A stretch of DNA of 64,000 nt from Photobacterium sanctipauli (GTDB lineage: Bacteria; Pseudomonadota; Gammaproteobacteria; Enterobacterales; Vibrionaceae). The stretch's first letter is position 1; every line of letters starts with the position of its first letter. This document shows, piece after piece, positions 45,404 through 55,341 of this stretch. Both the position numbers and the translations under genes were made by a program. The stretch spans positions 372,001-436,000 of the forward strand of contig NZ_PYMA01000001.1 in assembly GCF_003026495.1 (NCBI RefSeq), written 5' to 3'. The notes under the pieces are model-generated. The model worked only from the letters and a program-made list of their open reading frames with translations. It was not told the DNA's origin and ran no database searches.

Positions 45404-46870
45404 CTAGTCGTGTTTTATGTTTACTGTGTAAGCAACGCTATCAATTTCTTCATCAGTTAATGGCACAAACTCCACAAAGTTGGTAATACTTGGCAGTGCA
45501 TCCTCTACATGGTGTGAGACATACAATAGCTGGCTTAAATTCTCCCGCGCAACCATCTCTAAGGCGTTATAAACCAGCTTCCTGTTAAGAAAGTCCAACC
45601 CTTGATATGGCTCGTCTAAAATCAGCAACACTGGCTTTTTGATAAGTGCCCGCGCGATCAACAGCAATCGCTGTTGGCCATACTCCAATTGGCGGAAAGA
45701 CACCGAAGCCAACTCAGACATATGGAAAATCGCCAGCCAGGCTTTTGCCTGCTCTATCTCATTCTGGCTAGGTTGCTGGTACAACCCAATGGAGTCGTAG
45801 AAACCCGATAACACCACATCTAATGCGCTACACGACACCCTGTACTGCAAGTGAAGCGCAGACGACACCATGCCGATATGTTGCTTAATATCCCAAACGG
45901 TTTCGCCACTGCCCCGCTTCATACCAAAGATCGTAATGTCATTGCTGTAACACTGTGGATGATCACCAAAAATCAACCCAAGTAAGGTGCTCTTGCCGCA
46001 ACCATTCGGCCCGCGAACCTGCCAATGTTCACCATGATTGATTTGCCAATTCACGCTCTCAAAAATGAGCTTATCAATGTATTCTACTTTGCCATTTTTC
46101 AAATCCACCAGCGGATCGGGCATGGCGGCTTGATGTCGATTCTGGCGAATAAGGGCAAGTACTTCCTCACTGCGCTCAGCCGATTGCGCCTTTAACTGCT
46201 GCAATACAGGGTGGTGATACCACTTTTCATGGCTCATTGTTTGGCTGAGCTTGCCACCATCAAACAACGCAATATGACTAATACAATCAGGTAGCTCATC
46301 TTCACGCGAGGTCACAAGCAATAGCAGAACAGTTGTACTGAGTTTATTGAGTAATGCAGACAAGTCCTGCTGGTGTTGAATATCGAGCCCAGCATAAGGT
46401 TCATCCAGCACAAGCAATGCGGGTTTTGAGGCTAGGGCTCTGGCCAACATTAAACGCCGCGTTTCACCGGTCGAAAGCATACGGAAGCCACGTTCTCGCA
46501 ATGCCACTAGATCAACCTGTTGTAAAATCGCTTCCAGTTCGCCGGCATCTTCGCAGCATTCGCGAACCAGCTGCTCCACCGTTGAACCCGTATCGATTCT
46601 ATCGAGAAAATCCGTATCGTCTTTTTTTATCTCTGCTTCTAACAAGGCTTGCTGGCGAGCAAGCGACACCACACCCAGCTTCTCAGGCAAACCGTGGATG
46701 CTGCCTGAGCTAGGTTCAAGATCACCACCAATAAGATCAACAAGCAGCGTACCAGCTTGACCGTAACTGGAAAAAATCGCCCAATGTTGGTTTGGTTGAA
46801 CTTGCCACTCAGGAATCGATAGATCGGTCGTTGCACTTTGGTAATGGAGTTGGGTAAACGTAATGGACAT
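45404..46870 (-). CDS. modF: ModF-like twin ABC ATPase
   Basis: A 488-aa cytoplasmic protein with two ABC domains and no membrane part, like ModF of E. coli (a molybdenum-linked ATPase). Domain 1 has signature LSTGETRRL and Walker B LLVLDEPYAGLD, but its Walker A site reads SSYGQAGTLL and lacks the lysine. Domain 2 has an intact Walker A GPNGCGKST and Walker B LLILDEPYQGLD, but its signature reads LEYGQQ. One composite ATP site is thus degenerate and the other intact. AAGGAA lies before the ATG. It sits next to a molybdoenzyme operon; no modABC genes are nearby. Confidence 0.8.
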   Translation of the reverse strand: MSITFTQLHYQSATTDLSIPEWQVQPNQHWAIFSSYGQAGTLLVDLIGGDLEPSSGSIHGLPEKLGVVSLARQQALLEAEIKKDDTDFLDRIDTGSTVEQLVRECCEDAGELEAILQQVDLVALRERGFRMLSTGETRRLMLARALASKPALLVLDEPYAGLDIQHQQDLSALLNKLSTTVLLLLVTSREDELPDCISHIALFDGGKLSQTMSHEKWYHHPVLQQLKAQSAERSEEVLALIRQNRHQAAMPDPLVDLKNGKVEYIDKLIFESVNWQINHGEHWQVRGPNGCGKSTLLGLIFGDHPQCYSNDITIFGMKRGSGETVWDIKQHIGMVSSALHLQYRVSCSALDVVLSGFYDSIGLYQQPSQNEIEQAKAWLAIFHMSELASVSFRQLEYGQQRLLLIARALIKKPVLLILDEPYQGLDFLNRKLVYNALEMVARENLSQLLYVSHHVEDALPSITNFVEFVPLTDEEIDSVAYTVNIKHD

Positions 46871-46950
46871 AAGTTAGCATTCCTTGCTGGTATGGAGGCG
46901 AAGAGTCGCAACCTTCTATCCTATGCTCTGCTAACTTTTTGCTCAATAGG

Positions 46951-47961
46951 TTATCGGCCGGTTGAGTTACGAATGATCAACTCTGGCTCAACCTGGAGCA
47001 CAACCGGCCCTTTCGCCAACCCTGCCATCTCACTCAGCAAACGCTCGACACCAACCTGCCCCATCTTGCGGTAAGGGGTGCTCATAGTGGTTAGCTTGGG
47101 CGTGAGTTGCTCGCAAATGAGCATGTCATCATAGCCGATGACGGCCATGTCTTCCGGCACCTTCAGCTGCTTCTCGATAAACGCAAAGTACGCGCCAACC
47201 GCACTCATGTCGTTACTGCAAAAAATGGCATCCGGCTTAGGCTCGCGCTCCAGCATTTTCAGCACAGCCTCATAACCATCTTTAACGGTCCACTTACCGG
47301 GGCTGATCCATTCCTCATTCAGCAATACATCGTGATCGGCCAATGCCGACTTGAATCCCCTCAGGCGGTTTATGGATGCAGGTGAGCTAATATCCCCGGT
47401 AACATGAGCAATTCGGCTAAAGCCTTGCTGAATCAGGTGCTGGGTTGCCAAATACCCGCCTTTTTCGTCACAGGGCAGCACTGTGGTAAACCGATGGTGG
47501 CTTGTTCGGCAATTTAGCAACACTGTGGGCAAGTTAATTTTTTCCAGCATTTCAGAAGGCAGTCCCCCCGTACGCTGGGTCGCGATAATCAAACCAGCAT
47601 AATGGCCGTATTTGACATCATCCAGGACGATTCTTGCTAACTCATAATTGTGGTGGAAGTCGAAAATCACCGGAATGTGGTCATGGGTCCAACACGCCTC
47701 TTTCATTGATTGCAAGGACGCAATAAACGGGTCATCATGCAAGATGGCGTCAACCAGAATCGCGATTTTCTTGCGCTCTGCTTGGTTAGCCTTTGGTGGC
47801 TTAGGTGTTGAGAAGTAGCCTAGCTCTTTTGCAGCCTCGATGATTTTTGCTTTGGTTTCGGCACTGATTTGAATGCCTTCTGAACCACGCAGCACTACTG
47901 AGATCGTTGTTGGCGAGAAGCCCGTATGGGCGGCAATATCTTTGAGCGTTACTTTTTTCAT
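46951..47961 (-). CDS. LacI-family transcriptional regulator
   Basis: A 336-aa repressor-type protein. Residues 1-50 are a LacI HTH with hinge (VTLKDIAAHTGFSPTTISVVL, KIIEAAKELGY); the rest is a periplasmic-binding-like sugar-sensing domain (DAIFCSNDMSAVGAYFAF, VIGYDDMLICEQLTPKLTT). ATG at 47961 is preferred over a GTG one codon earlier. It is divergent from the MFS transporter gene, with a perfect 7-1-7 dyad between them, and so probably controls that pair. Confidence 0.87.
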   Translation of the reverse strand: MKKVTLKDIAAHTGFSPTTISVVLRGSEGIQISAETKAKIIEAAKELGYFSTPKPPKANQAERKKIAILVDAILHDDPFIASLQSMKEACWTHDHIPVIFDFHHNYELARIVLDDVKYGHYAGLIIATQRTGGLPSEMLEKINLPTVLLNCRTSHHRFTTVLPCDEKGGYLATQHLIQQGFSRIAHVTGDISSPASINRLRGFKSALADHDVLLNEEWISPGKWTVKDGYEAVLKMLEREPKPDAIFCSNDMSAVGAYFAFIEKQLKVPEDMAVIGYDDMLICEQLTPKLTTMSTPYRKMGQVGVERLLSEMAGLAKGPVVLQVEPELIIRNSTGR

Positions 47962-47991
47962 CACTTACTCACTAAAAATCTTCAGTAGATA

Positions 47992-48006
47992 AACTAAATT
48001 TTAGTT
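47992..48006. promoter_or_regulatory. Candidate LacI-type operator
   Basis: AACTAAATTTTAGTT is a perfect 7-1-7 inverted repeat, 31 bp before the LacI start and 131 bp before the transporter start. Confidence 0.6.
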
Positions 48007-48136
48007 AGGTGTACAGCATGACTCACAGATGAAAAACCCGAAAAGAGCAATAAAGAATTTCTGTGATGGATGTGGCAAAAACACACCTGAGGCACGACTA
48101 ACATCACGCCATCAATTAACTATGTGGAAGAGTAAC

Positions 48137-49354
48137 ATGAATAGAAAGATATACATACTTTCTTGTATGGCATTATTTATGGCTGTATTTACAGTCTCCT
48201 CACTTGCCTCTTTATACGGTAACTGGTTGGAATTTGGGGTTGGTTTAAGCCGAACTGAAATTGGTATTGTACAATCAAGAAATGCCCTTTTATCCTTATT
48301 AGTCTTGCCTCTATTTGGCGTTATTTCCGATAAGCTTGGCAGCCGTAAAAATCTTATTTATACAATTGGTTTACTATTTGCGGCATCTTACCCATTTGTA
48401 CTTTATGTATATAAGCCGCTACTACAAAGTAACTTTACTTTGGGTGCCCTTGTCGGTGCTTTATATATTGCCTCTGTTTGGCTGGCCGGCTTAGCCACCA
48501 TTGACTCTTTCTTTGAAAAAGTCAGCCGTCGCCAAGGCTTTGAGTTTGGGCAAGCCCGAGTATTTGCCTCATTTGGCTGGGCCGTTGCAGCCATTGTTGC
48601 CGGTTACGTGATCGCCATTGATCCTGATTATATCTTTGTCGTGAGTTCCATTTCAGGCTTGTTATTTATCGTTGTTGCCTCACTGATCAAAGAAGAGACA
48701 GCCACCAACTCACAAGGGTCGAGCTTTAACCTAGCAACACTGAAGGAAGTCTCAAAGACCAAAGACTTCTGGGGGATCTGCTTCTTTAGCGCCTTCGTTA
48801 TCTCTATCTACAACATGTACGACCTACAGTTCTCCGTATTCTTCACCAGCCTATTCGATAAATACGAGAGTGGCGTGCAGTTCGCAAGCTTTGTTATCGG
48901 CATCCAAACCTTTTTTGAAGGTATCATGATGTTCATCTGCGCCGGTTTGATTGTGAAGTTTGGTGCTAAAAACTGCCTGATTTTCGCGGGTGTGCTTACT
49001 GCTTTTCGCATGATCATGACGGGTGTGGCTCCTTACCCGACTCCAGTTACCATCAGTAAGTTACTCCACGCGGTCGAGTGGACCTTGATCCTGCTTTCGA
49101 TGTTCAAGTACATCGCATCCATGATCACTGAAAAAGCCTGCTCTACCGTTTACCTCGTTGGCTCGGTATTCGTTGTTCAATTCTTTACTTTCTTATTCAG
49201 CGGTGCTGTTGGCGGCCTGTATGACGAATATGGGTTTGAGCAAACCTACATCTGGATGGGTATCGCCATTTTCATCTTTACCTGTATTACCGCACTGATC
49301 TTAACCAACGATAAAAAAGGAGCGAACAATGCAACGCTACACCCTGCAAAATAA
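48137..49354 (+). CDS. MFS sugar transporter, oligosaccharide/H+ symporter type
   Basis: A 405-aa inner-membrane transporter with about twelve hydrophobic segments, similar in pattern to LacY/RafB-type symporters (SDKLGSRKNL after helix 2, FGWAVAAIVAGYVI in helix 5). The ATG at 48137 with GGAAGAG upstream fits a normal short N-terminus; an in-frame start at 48029 would add 36 polar residues. It overlaps the next gene by 26 bp. The substrate is unknown, probably a glycoside used by the following enzyme. Confidence 0.82.
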   Translation: MNRKIYILSCMALFMAVFTVSSLASLYGNWLEFGVGLSRTEIGIVQSRNALLSLLVLPLFGVISDKLGSRKNLIYTIGLLFAASYPFVLYVYKPLLQSNFTLGALVGALYIASVWLAGLATIDSFFEKVSRRQGFEFGQARVFASFGWAVAAIVAGYVIAIDPDYIFVVSSISGLLFIVVASLIKEETATNSQGSSFNLATLKEVSKTKDFWGICFFSAFVISIYNMYDLQFSVFFTSLFDKYESGVQFASFVIGIQTFFEGIMMFICAGLIVKFGAKNCLIFAGVLTAFRMIMTGVAPYPTPVTISKLLHAVEWTLILLSMFKYIASMITEKACSTVYLVGSVFVVQFFTFLFSGAVGGLYDEYGFEQTYIWMGIAIFIFTCITALILTNDKKGANNATLHPAK

Positions 49355-51692
49355 CCAATTCACTGTTCGCTGTAATGCACAAGGAATACTAACCGAATTA
49401 TTAATTAACAAGGATACAAGTAAAACCAACTGGGTTGTTAATCACGACTATTTAAATACCTTAAGCTATCAAGACTGCGACAAATTATTTGGTAATTTCT
49501 CTGTTGTTGCAAATAACTTGGAATTTTCCAGCCAAGATATTCAGCCAATAATTTCAAATGATAATAATAGCATCGTGGCTTTATATTCATTTGATTGCTT
49601 TGATATTAAAATCAGTTACCAGTTCGATGACCATGGCCATTTTATAGCGGGCTTGTGCTGCGAAAACACCAGCAATAGCACGATAGACATTAAAGGGCTG
49701 CACCTTTGGCTATCCCTAGCCAATGTGATGTACCGCGATCTCGACGTTGAACGCAATATGGCGCAGTCTTGCGCAGTGTTCAACCACCTGTCAGGTGAAT
49801 TTAGTAAGTTTGCAGCCATTAAGCGCAGCAATTTGGCCCCGCATCTTGGCGTGTACCAGCACACAGGCCGTACTGAGTTTATGGGCACATATTGCCGTTA
49901 CACCAACCGCTTTTTTGAGCAGGTATCCCCATCATTGGACGGCGTAATTTACCACCGTGCTTCACTGGTAGAAGATGGTGAAACCATGCCTGAACTAAAG
50001 CAATGTGATTGGCTATACCAAGAATGCTACCAGAGCAAAACCCTCGCTGTTGGCGAACGCTTGAGTGCATCTTACCTGATCACCCCGATCCAAGATCAGC
50101 AGGCGTTTTACACCAAAGCGGGCGAGTTGGGTCAGCCGGTATGGGACTACTCACCGGTTATCACCTCAAAGGGCGAGTTCAACGCCAAGATCAGCCTGAT
50201 TAGCGATGTCGTTATCGACAAGGCCGAAGTGTCTTACTGGCAGGGTGATAAGCTGACGACCACCCCGCTTGATATCACTACGCATAATGCCAACAATCAG
50301 TTTGGCCTCACGTTCAAGCCAAATAGCGAAGGCGAGCACAAGCTTGAAATTACCCTTAATAACGGGCTAAAAGACAAGGTTATTTTCAATGTTCTGCCTG
50401 AAATCGCCCATTTGCTTGAGCAACGTGCCGATTGGCTGGTGAGAAAGAGCTACAGTCCGGACGATACCACCCGCCCTAATGCTTTCCTGCCATTGTCGAA
50501 TCAAGGGGAGTCTTTGGGTAAGGTAGCCTTCGTACTAATCAAGAACGTGCTTGGCAGCAGTGATATAGAGCAGATCCGCAGCGCCGAGCACTGTGCCGCC
50601 TATGATATTCGCCCACATTGGTTCACCGATGGCGACTTTACCCAGCCTGCTCGCTTGTATGATGGCTTCTATCGCATCTTTGACCTCGACTTCATTGGTC
50701 AAATTTACTTCCTGCTTTCGCAGCTAGACGAAGTCATCCTTAATGACAAAGTGACCTACCTAGACTGGGCATACCAAGTACTTCGCCTACGCCTCGATCC
50801 CGAGTTGCATCATTCGCAGCGCGAGAAAGAGGAAACCGAAATCAACGGGCCATTCGTCTACTATGCCCAAGATGTTATTGATGCGCTAGCTAGCAACAAC
50901 ATGGCCGCCGAATCACAGCATCTTGCCAAGCTATGGCAACAGTTCGGTGAAAAAATGGTCGCTAACAGCAATGGAATGAAAGGGGCAATCACCGAGCACT
51001 TTTATGATAACGCCGGTTTCGGCCCAACTTGCAAAACCCTACTGCTACACGGCCACACGAAAGAAGCCAAGGCCTATGCCGAGCTGATGAAGGCAAATAT
51101 CGGCTTCTCAAACGACTACCGGATGCAAAGCCCAGACCGTTGGTGGGAAGCACTTGCACCAATGAACCACTCACTTTGGGGTGGGTTGGTTGCCAGCGCC
51201 TCGCTTGCAGCTTACGAGGGCTTACTTGACCGCCAATGCTTGCATCAGGCTTATGCAGCCTCCATGGCAATGTTCAATTGCTATGACTACAACGTAAAAT
51301 CCTCACCCAAGCCGCTGGCAGCGGGTGAAGCAGCCTCCACATTCTGCTGCACCGCACCAAACTTGAATGACCACAAACTATCTCGCAGCCGCTTCGGACA
51401 AGATGCTTTTGGTGATGACCTGCTATTTGCCAATGCCAGCGGTATCGATTGGGATATGGGGCAAGAGTTGGTGACCTACTGCCAAGGATTCGGTATTTCC
51501 ACCTACCTATTGGTAGACGAGCATGGCATCCAGTGTGTCAACGGCATGATTGATCACTCAGGATCAGAAGCCCAAGTCATCAGCTATGCTGCATGGCCGC
51601 GTCGTTTCGTCATCGAAGATAATGGTCAATTGCGTATCGTTCACTTTGATAACGACCAACCGATGATTCCGCTCTCGGAGCTTCTCAAGTAA
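49329..51692 (+). CDS. Large cytoplasmic protein, probable glycoside-processing enzyme
   Basis: A 787-aa protein without signal peptide. The first 370 residues look beta-rich; the second half is helical with repeated Trp/Tyr-rich segments (RLYDGFYRIFDLDFIGQIYFLLSQ, INGPFVYYAQDVIDAL, DRWWEALAPMNHSLWGG, AGEAASTFCCTAPNLND), a look typical of alpha/alpha-barrel glycosidases or lyases. I cannot assign a family or catalytic residues. AAGGAG precedes the ATG, which lies inside the transporter gene, so the two are coupled and the enzyme probably acts on the imported sugar. A strong terminator follows. Confidence 0.7.
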   Translation: MQRYTLQNNQFTVRCNAQGILTELLINKDTSKTNWVVNHDYLNTLSYQDCDKLFGNFSVVANNLEFSSQDIQPIISNDNNSIVALYSFDCFDIKISYQFDDHGHFIAGLCCENTSNSTIDIKGLHLWLSLANVMYRDLDVERNMAQSCAVFNHLSGEFSKFAAIKRSNLAPHLGVYQHTGRTEFMGTYCRYTNRFFEQVSPSLDGVIYHRASLVEDGETMPELKQCDWLYQECYQSKTLAVGERLSASYLITPIQDQQAFYTKAGELGQPVWDYSPVITSKGEFNAKISLISDVVIDKAEVSYWQGDKLTTTPLDITTHNANNQFGLTFKPNSEGEHKLEITLNNGLKDKVIFNVLPEIAHLLEQRADWLVRKSYSPDDTTRPNAFLPLSNQGESLGKVAFVLIKNVLGSSDIEQIRSAEHCAAYDIRPHWFTDGDFTQPARLYDGFYRIFDLDFIGQIYFLLSQLDEVILNDKVTYLDWAYQVLRLRLDPELHHSQREKEETEINGPFVYYAQDVIDALASNNMAAESQHLAKLWQQFGEKMVANSNGMKGAITEHFYDNAGFGPTCKTLLLHGHTKEAKAYAELMKANIGFSNDYRMQSPDRWWEALAPMNHSLWGGLVASASLAAYEGLLDRQCLHQAYAASMAMFNCYDYNVKSSPKPLAAGEAASTFCCTAPNLNDHKLSRSRFGQDAFGDDLLFANASGIDWDMGQELVTYCQGFGISTYLLVDEHGIQCVNGMIDHSGSEAQVISYAAWPRRFVIEDNGQLRIVHFDNDQPMIPLSELLK

Positions 51693-51708
51693 TCGAATCA
51701 AAAAAGCA

Positions 51709-51738
51709 AACCCCGCAGCACTCTCATGCTGCGGGGTT
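51709..51738 (+). terminator. Terminator after the transporter-enzyme pair
   Basis: 12-bp stem AACCCCGCAGCA / TGCTGCGGGGTT with a 6-nt loop, followed by a T-run after a few bases. Confidence 0.88.
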
Positions 51739-51958
51739 ACAGGTTTTTAACGCACTCTACAAATACTCACTAGTGGCTAAGGATATTAAAAAAACAAAGA
51801 TTGAGCCTTAAAACCAACAATACATGTCAGCATGTTTTACACCTTTAAGCTAGCGCATCCAAGCAATCACCATAAAAACCTGATTTTATTAATAAAATCA
51901 AACCTGACATGAAATATGCTGATATTGAACATTCGGTTATTCATTGTTGAGGTTTTCT

Positions 51959-52624
51959 ATGTTGACCAGATTGATTTTCTCTATATTTTTATTAATTCAA
52001 GTAACATCAGTACATGCTGCCCTCATTTGGGATAATAATCTAACTCCTGATGGATTTAATGGCAGAGCAACATCGCCTCCAGTTTTCCCCAATATTAGAA
52101 CTACTGATGATGTTACCTTTACCCAAGCAGTGACTATCAATGAATTCCATTTCACTACCGTTGATGACAATGGATTAACCCCTGGTAGCCTAATCGAGTT
52201 TTTTATTTATAGTAATCAAACAGGCCAACCTGGTAGTTTACTCAATACAATTAGTACTTCTAATTTTACCCGGACAGTAACAGGTGGAACCCTATTCAAT
52301 CGCTCTGTCTATAACTATTCAGTATTCGGATTAAGCATCGAGTTAGCCCCCGAAACCTATTGGATTGGCTCTCGACTTCCTAACGCAGCAGGTAGCGGTA
52401 CAAGCTTCTGGATGACTTCAGACGGTGGTTCAGATGGAAGCTCATCATCAACAGGCTTCTATTCATTAGATGCTGGGAGCTCATGGATGGCGGAAGGAAA
52501 TAACTGGCACCATGCATTTACTTTATATGGCGAGGTACCCGCTCCCTCAACCATACCTCTTATTGCCAGCTTTCTTGCAGCAATGGCACTAATACGCAAG
52601 GTCCAGCGCCGAAAAGAAAATTGA
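51959..52624 (+). CDS. PEP-CTERM-like (PAPST-type) exported protein
   Basis: A 221-aa protein with a signal peptide (MLTRLIFSIFLLIQVTSVHA) and a C-terminal sorting tail: VPAPSTIPLIASFLAAMALI followed by a basic end KVQRRK. The middle is beta-rich with Gly/Ser/Asn-rich patches and several Trp residues, like other surface or matrix proteins with this tail. ATG at 51959 has GAGG 6 bp upstream and is preferred to a TTG at 51944. It stands alone with its own AT-rich upstream region. Confidence 0.75.
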   Translation: MLTRLIFSIFLLIQVTSVHAALIWDNNLTPDGFNGRATSPPVFPNIRTTDDVTFTQAVTINEFHFTTVDDNGLTPGSLIEFFIYSNQTGQPGSLLNTISTSNFTRTVTGGTLFNRSVYNYSVFGLSIELAPETYWIGSRLPNAAGSGTSFWMTSDGGSDGSSSSTGFYSLDAGSSWMAEGNNWHHAFTLYGEVPAPSTIPLIASFLAAMALIRKVQRRKEN

Positions 52625-52634
52625 ACAGTTACTC

Positions 52635-52669
52635 CTCACCTCCAGCAATTAGGCTTGCCTGGAGGTGAG
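52635..52669. terminator. Bidirectional terminator
   Basis: 11-bp stem CTCACCTCCAG / CTGGAGGTGAG with a 13-nt loop between convergent genes. It lacks a clear T-run. Confidence 0.65.
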
Positions 52670-52677
52670 CTTGTCCA

Positions 52678-53490
52678 CTATTGGCCTTCCTGCTCCAACG
52701 CAGCGTTGTCTTCACGCTTAAGTACCTTGTGGCCATCTTCCGTCACGCCCTGCTTCCAGTAGCTGCTCAGGTAACATAGCTTGCGATCCACGCCTTTATC
52801 CGAGTTGATATAACGACGAATTTCTCGCATTTGGCTAAATTCACATGCACACCATACCGCGATATCGCTGTTCTCTTGCCAAGGTAATGCTTTTATCGCA
52901 TCAGAAAGGGATTGCTTGGATGACACATTCACAACCAGCTCCATACCTTCCGGGCGGGGTAACGGCTGCGCATCTTGTTCTGAAGGGACATCAATTACGA
53001 CATGGCCCTTTGCATGCGTAGGCAACTCTGCCAATTTAGCCGCCATGGCTGTTAGCGAGGTCATATCGGCAATCAGAAGATAATGCTCCCCCTCAAGCGG
53101 GATACCTTGAATGGCTTTAGGCCCAACCACTGAAATGGTATCGCCAGCCTTGGCGTTCAGTGCCCATACCGAGGCATAACCGCCAATTCCAGGCTCAACA
53201 CTAACCGAGGCATCAACATCATGCAGCGCCATATCGATGGTGACCGCTTTTGCTTTTTCATCATAGCCAGAGATGGTAAAGGTACGCATCATTGGCTTTT
53301 GGCCTTGGGCAAAAAGCGCTTCGACATCAGTAGAGCCAGAAGGAGTAAAAAGAAACTTGATGTACTGGCCTACGCTCTCGGTTGAGAACTGATCGATATC
53401 ACCACCACCCAAGGTAATTCGCAACATGTTTGGTGTCACTTTATCTGTGTTTTGAACTACCAAGGTTTTACGACTGACCGCTTGTTTCAT
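52678..53490 (-). CDS. Siderophore-interacting protein (ferric-siderophore reductase)
   Basis: A 270-aa cytoplasmic flavoprotein of the SIP/ViuB group, which reduces ferric siderophores to release iron. It has MMRTFTIS as the FAD-binding RxxTxS motif, a GIGGYASVWALNAKAGD segment, and SYWKQGVTEDGHK near the end as in family members. The ATG at 53490 has GGGAG upstream and is preferred over 53547. The dyad at 53512 lies just before it. It may process the iron brought in by the vct-like transporter. Confidence 0.85.
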   Translation of the reverse strand: MKQAVSRKTLVVQNTDKVTPNMLRITLGGGDIDQFSTESVGQYIKFLFTPSGSTDVEALFAQGQKPMMRTFTISGYDEKAKAVTIDMALHDVDASVSVEPGIGGYASVWALNAKAGDTISVVGPKAIQGIPLEGEHYLLIADMTSLTAMAAKLAELPTHAKGHVVIDVPSEQDAQPLPRPEGMELVVNVSSKQSLSDAIKALPWQENSDIAVWCACEFSQMREIRRYINSDKGVDRKLCYLSSYWKQGVTEDGHKVLKREDNAALEQEGQ

Positions 53491-53511
53491 GATTGACTCC
53501 CTATAACTATA

Positions 53512-53542
53512 GAGGGTGATAATAAATCTTATTATCACCCTC
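53512..53542. promoter_or_regulatory. Perfect dyad before the SIP gene, Fur-box-like
   Basis: Two 13-bp arms GAGGGTGATAATA / TATTATCACCCTC flank a 5-bp centre. The inner 19 bp match GATAATGATAATCATTATC at 14 positions, so Fur is the likely binder, but the GC-rich outer arms go beyond a normal Fur box. Confidence 0.6.
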
Positions 53543-53598
53543 CGCAAACCATTTCAGGTTCAATTTAACTTTGGTTAAGAAACTGAATGAAATTGAAA

Positions 53599-55341
53599 TT
53601 AACTCAGCTTAAAGTTAGCCACCATGCCATTTAGCTGGCTGTTCGTGACGGCTAACTTCTCACTACTTGCAACAGTATCTTCAGCATTGTTGTTTAACTC
53701 GCGGATCATGTCATGAATGGCAATCATGTTTTGATTCACTTCTTCCGTTACTACACTTTGCTCTTTGGCAGAATTGGCTATCTGGGCGGTCAGATCATTA
53801 ATCTGACTAATCGAGCCAGTCATTGCATCCAATGAACCCATCACTGCCGCTGTATGTTCAACCGTCTGTGAACAGCTGCCCTTGGTCGTTTCCATCGACT
53901 GCACCACCACAGACGTGGCCTTGCGTAACTCTGACAACATGGCATCAATTTCAGAGGTACTCTGCTGCGTTCGGGCTGCCAAAGCACGTACCTCATCTGC
54001 CACCACCGCAAAGCCACGGCCTTGCTCACCAGCCCTTGCCGCCTCAATGGCTGCATTTAGCGCTAGCAGATTAGTTTGCTCGGCTATTTCACCAATAACA
54101 TGCAGCACCGTATCGATTTTCTCAAAGTCTTGGCTCATGGTTTGGATTGAGCTCGACATACCGTCAACTTCTTCGGCCAAAGCATTGACGCTATCAGCAG
54201 CAATACGTACCACTTCTTTTGACTTTTCAGCCTCAACGTTTGTCTGCTGGGTAAACTCCGACGCCTGAACCCCGCTTTGCGCGACGGTATCTGCCGTTGC
54301 GCTCATTTCATTGATGGCAGTAACCACTTTTTCGGTTTCTTGGGTATGGCTGTTTAACAGCAACTTATTAGAATCGGCCTTATCTTTTAGCGCCTCCACT
54401 TCGGTTTGGATCGCATTGCTCGACTGGGCGACATCCAGCATCATACGTTGCAGATTCGCGATGAAGTCGTTGATCCCTGCTGCAATCTTACCAAGATCAT
54501 CATTGCTGTATACCGCCAGTCTATGAGTAAGATCAGCGTCCCCGCTAGACAAGCCGACAATAACATTACGAAGAGAGCTAAGGTGTTTGAAAATACTGTT
54601 AATGATGTAGATACTCAGCGGAATAATCACAAAAGACACCAGCAGTAGCGCCATCGTGATACTTTGGCTTAGTGCATTAGTATTTTTCTGAATAAAGCCT
54701 TGGTCGATATAACCTGTTAGCTGCCACTCTTTCCCACCGATGTTGAACTGGTTGGTATAAGGGATCAAATCGCCTTCGATACGGTTCGAGAATACCAACT
54801 CACCTTGCGGATCGCGCAACTCAATGTAGCTACCTTCAACCGATGACTGAGAAAGCAATTGCTGCGTACTTCTTAAATCCACATAAAAAATATCACCGCT
54901 ATTACCATCACGAGGAATCGTGATACTCAGTAACGGTGTATCGCCGTCGTAAAACACGTCGCTGATTGTCACGCCGTTTGCTGAAGCGACCTGATCAATG
55001 CGCTGCTGTGCCAAGCTTTCGTCATCAATGCGACCTTGGTCGGTGACCACCAAATCAGAAATGACTTTGGTTACAGCGTAAAACCCACTACGTTGCTTTA
55101 TGTCATCCAACCCCGTCAAACCAAGTGATAAATTCTCGGCAAGCACAACCTTGCTATTAATATCTTCTGCTAGTTTCTCGTTAACCAAGGTAATTTGTGC
55201 ATTGATATTTTTAGCGTCACTGTCAAAAATATAACGGCTAACGAAGTAATTAACACTAAAAAATGACGTTAATACTGTTACAATTAATATAAGTATTAAA
55301 ATTGAAATGATTTTTATCTTAAACGAAGTTTTGCTTGCCAT
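53599..55341 (-). CDS. Methyl-accepting chemotaxis protein
   Basis: A 580-aa inner-membrane chemoreceptor. A membrane helix (about 8-30) is followed by a periplasmic sensor of about 195 residues, a second helix (about 228-250), a HAMP region and a coiled-coil signalling domain with the hairpin [20 protein letters not shown]. The ligand is not evident; the sensor resembles dCache-type folds in length. ATG at 55341 has GGGA at good spacing; an ATG two codons earlier does not. No CheR-binding pentapeptide is seen at the C-terminus. Confidence 0.88.
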   Translation of the reverse strand: MASKTSFKIKIISILILILIVTVLTSFFSVNYFVSRYIFDSDAKNINAQITLVNEKLAEDINSKVVLAENLSLGLTGLDDIKQRSGFYAVTKVISDLVVTDQGRIDDESLAQQRIDQVASANGVTISDVFYDGDTPLLSITIPRDGNSGDIFYVDLRSTQQLLSQSSVEGSYIELRDPQGELVFSNRIEGDLIPYTNQFNIGGKEWQLTGYIDQGFIQKNTNALSQSITMALLLVSFVIIPLSIYIINSIFKHLSSLRNVIVGLSSGDADLTHRLAVYSNDDLGKIAAGINDFIANLQRMMLDVAQSSNAIQTEVEALKDKADSNKLLLNSHTQETEKVVTAINEMSATADTVAQSGVQASEFTQQTNVEAEKSKEVVRIAADSVNALAEEVDGMSSSIQTMSQDFEKIDTVLHVIGEIAEQTNLLALNAAIEAARAGEQGRGFAVVADEVRALAARTQQSTSEIDAMLSELRKATSVVVQSMETTKGSCSQTVEHTAAVMGSLDAMTGSISQINDLTAQIANSAKEQSVVTEEVNQNMIAIHDMIRELNNNAEDTVASSEKLAVTNSQLNGMVANFKLS

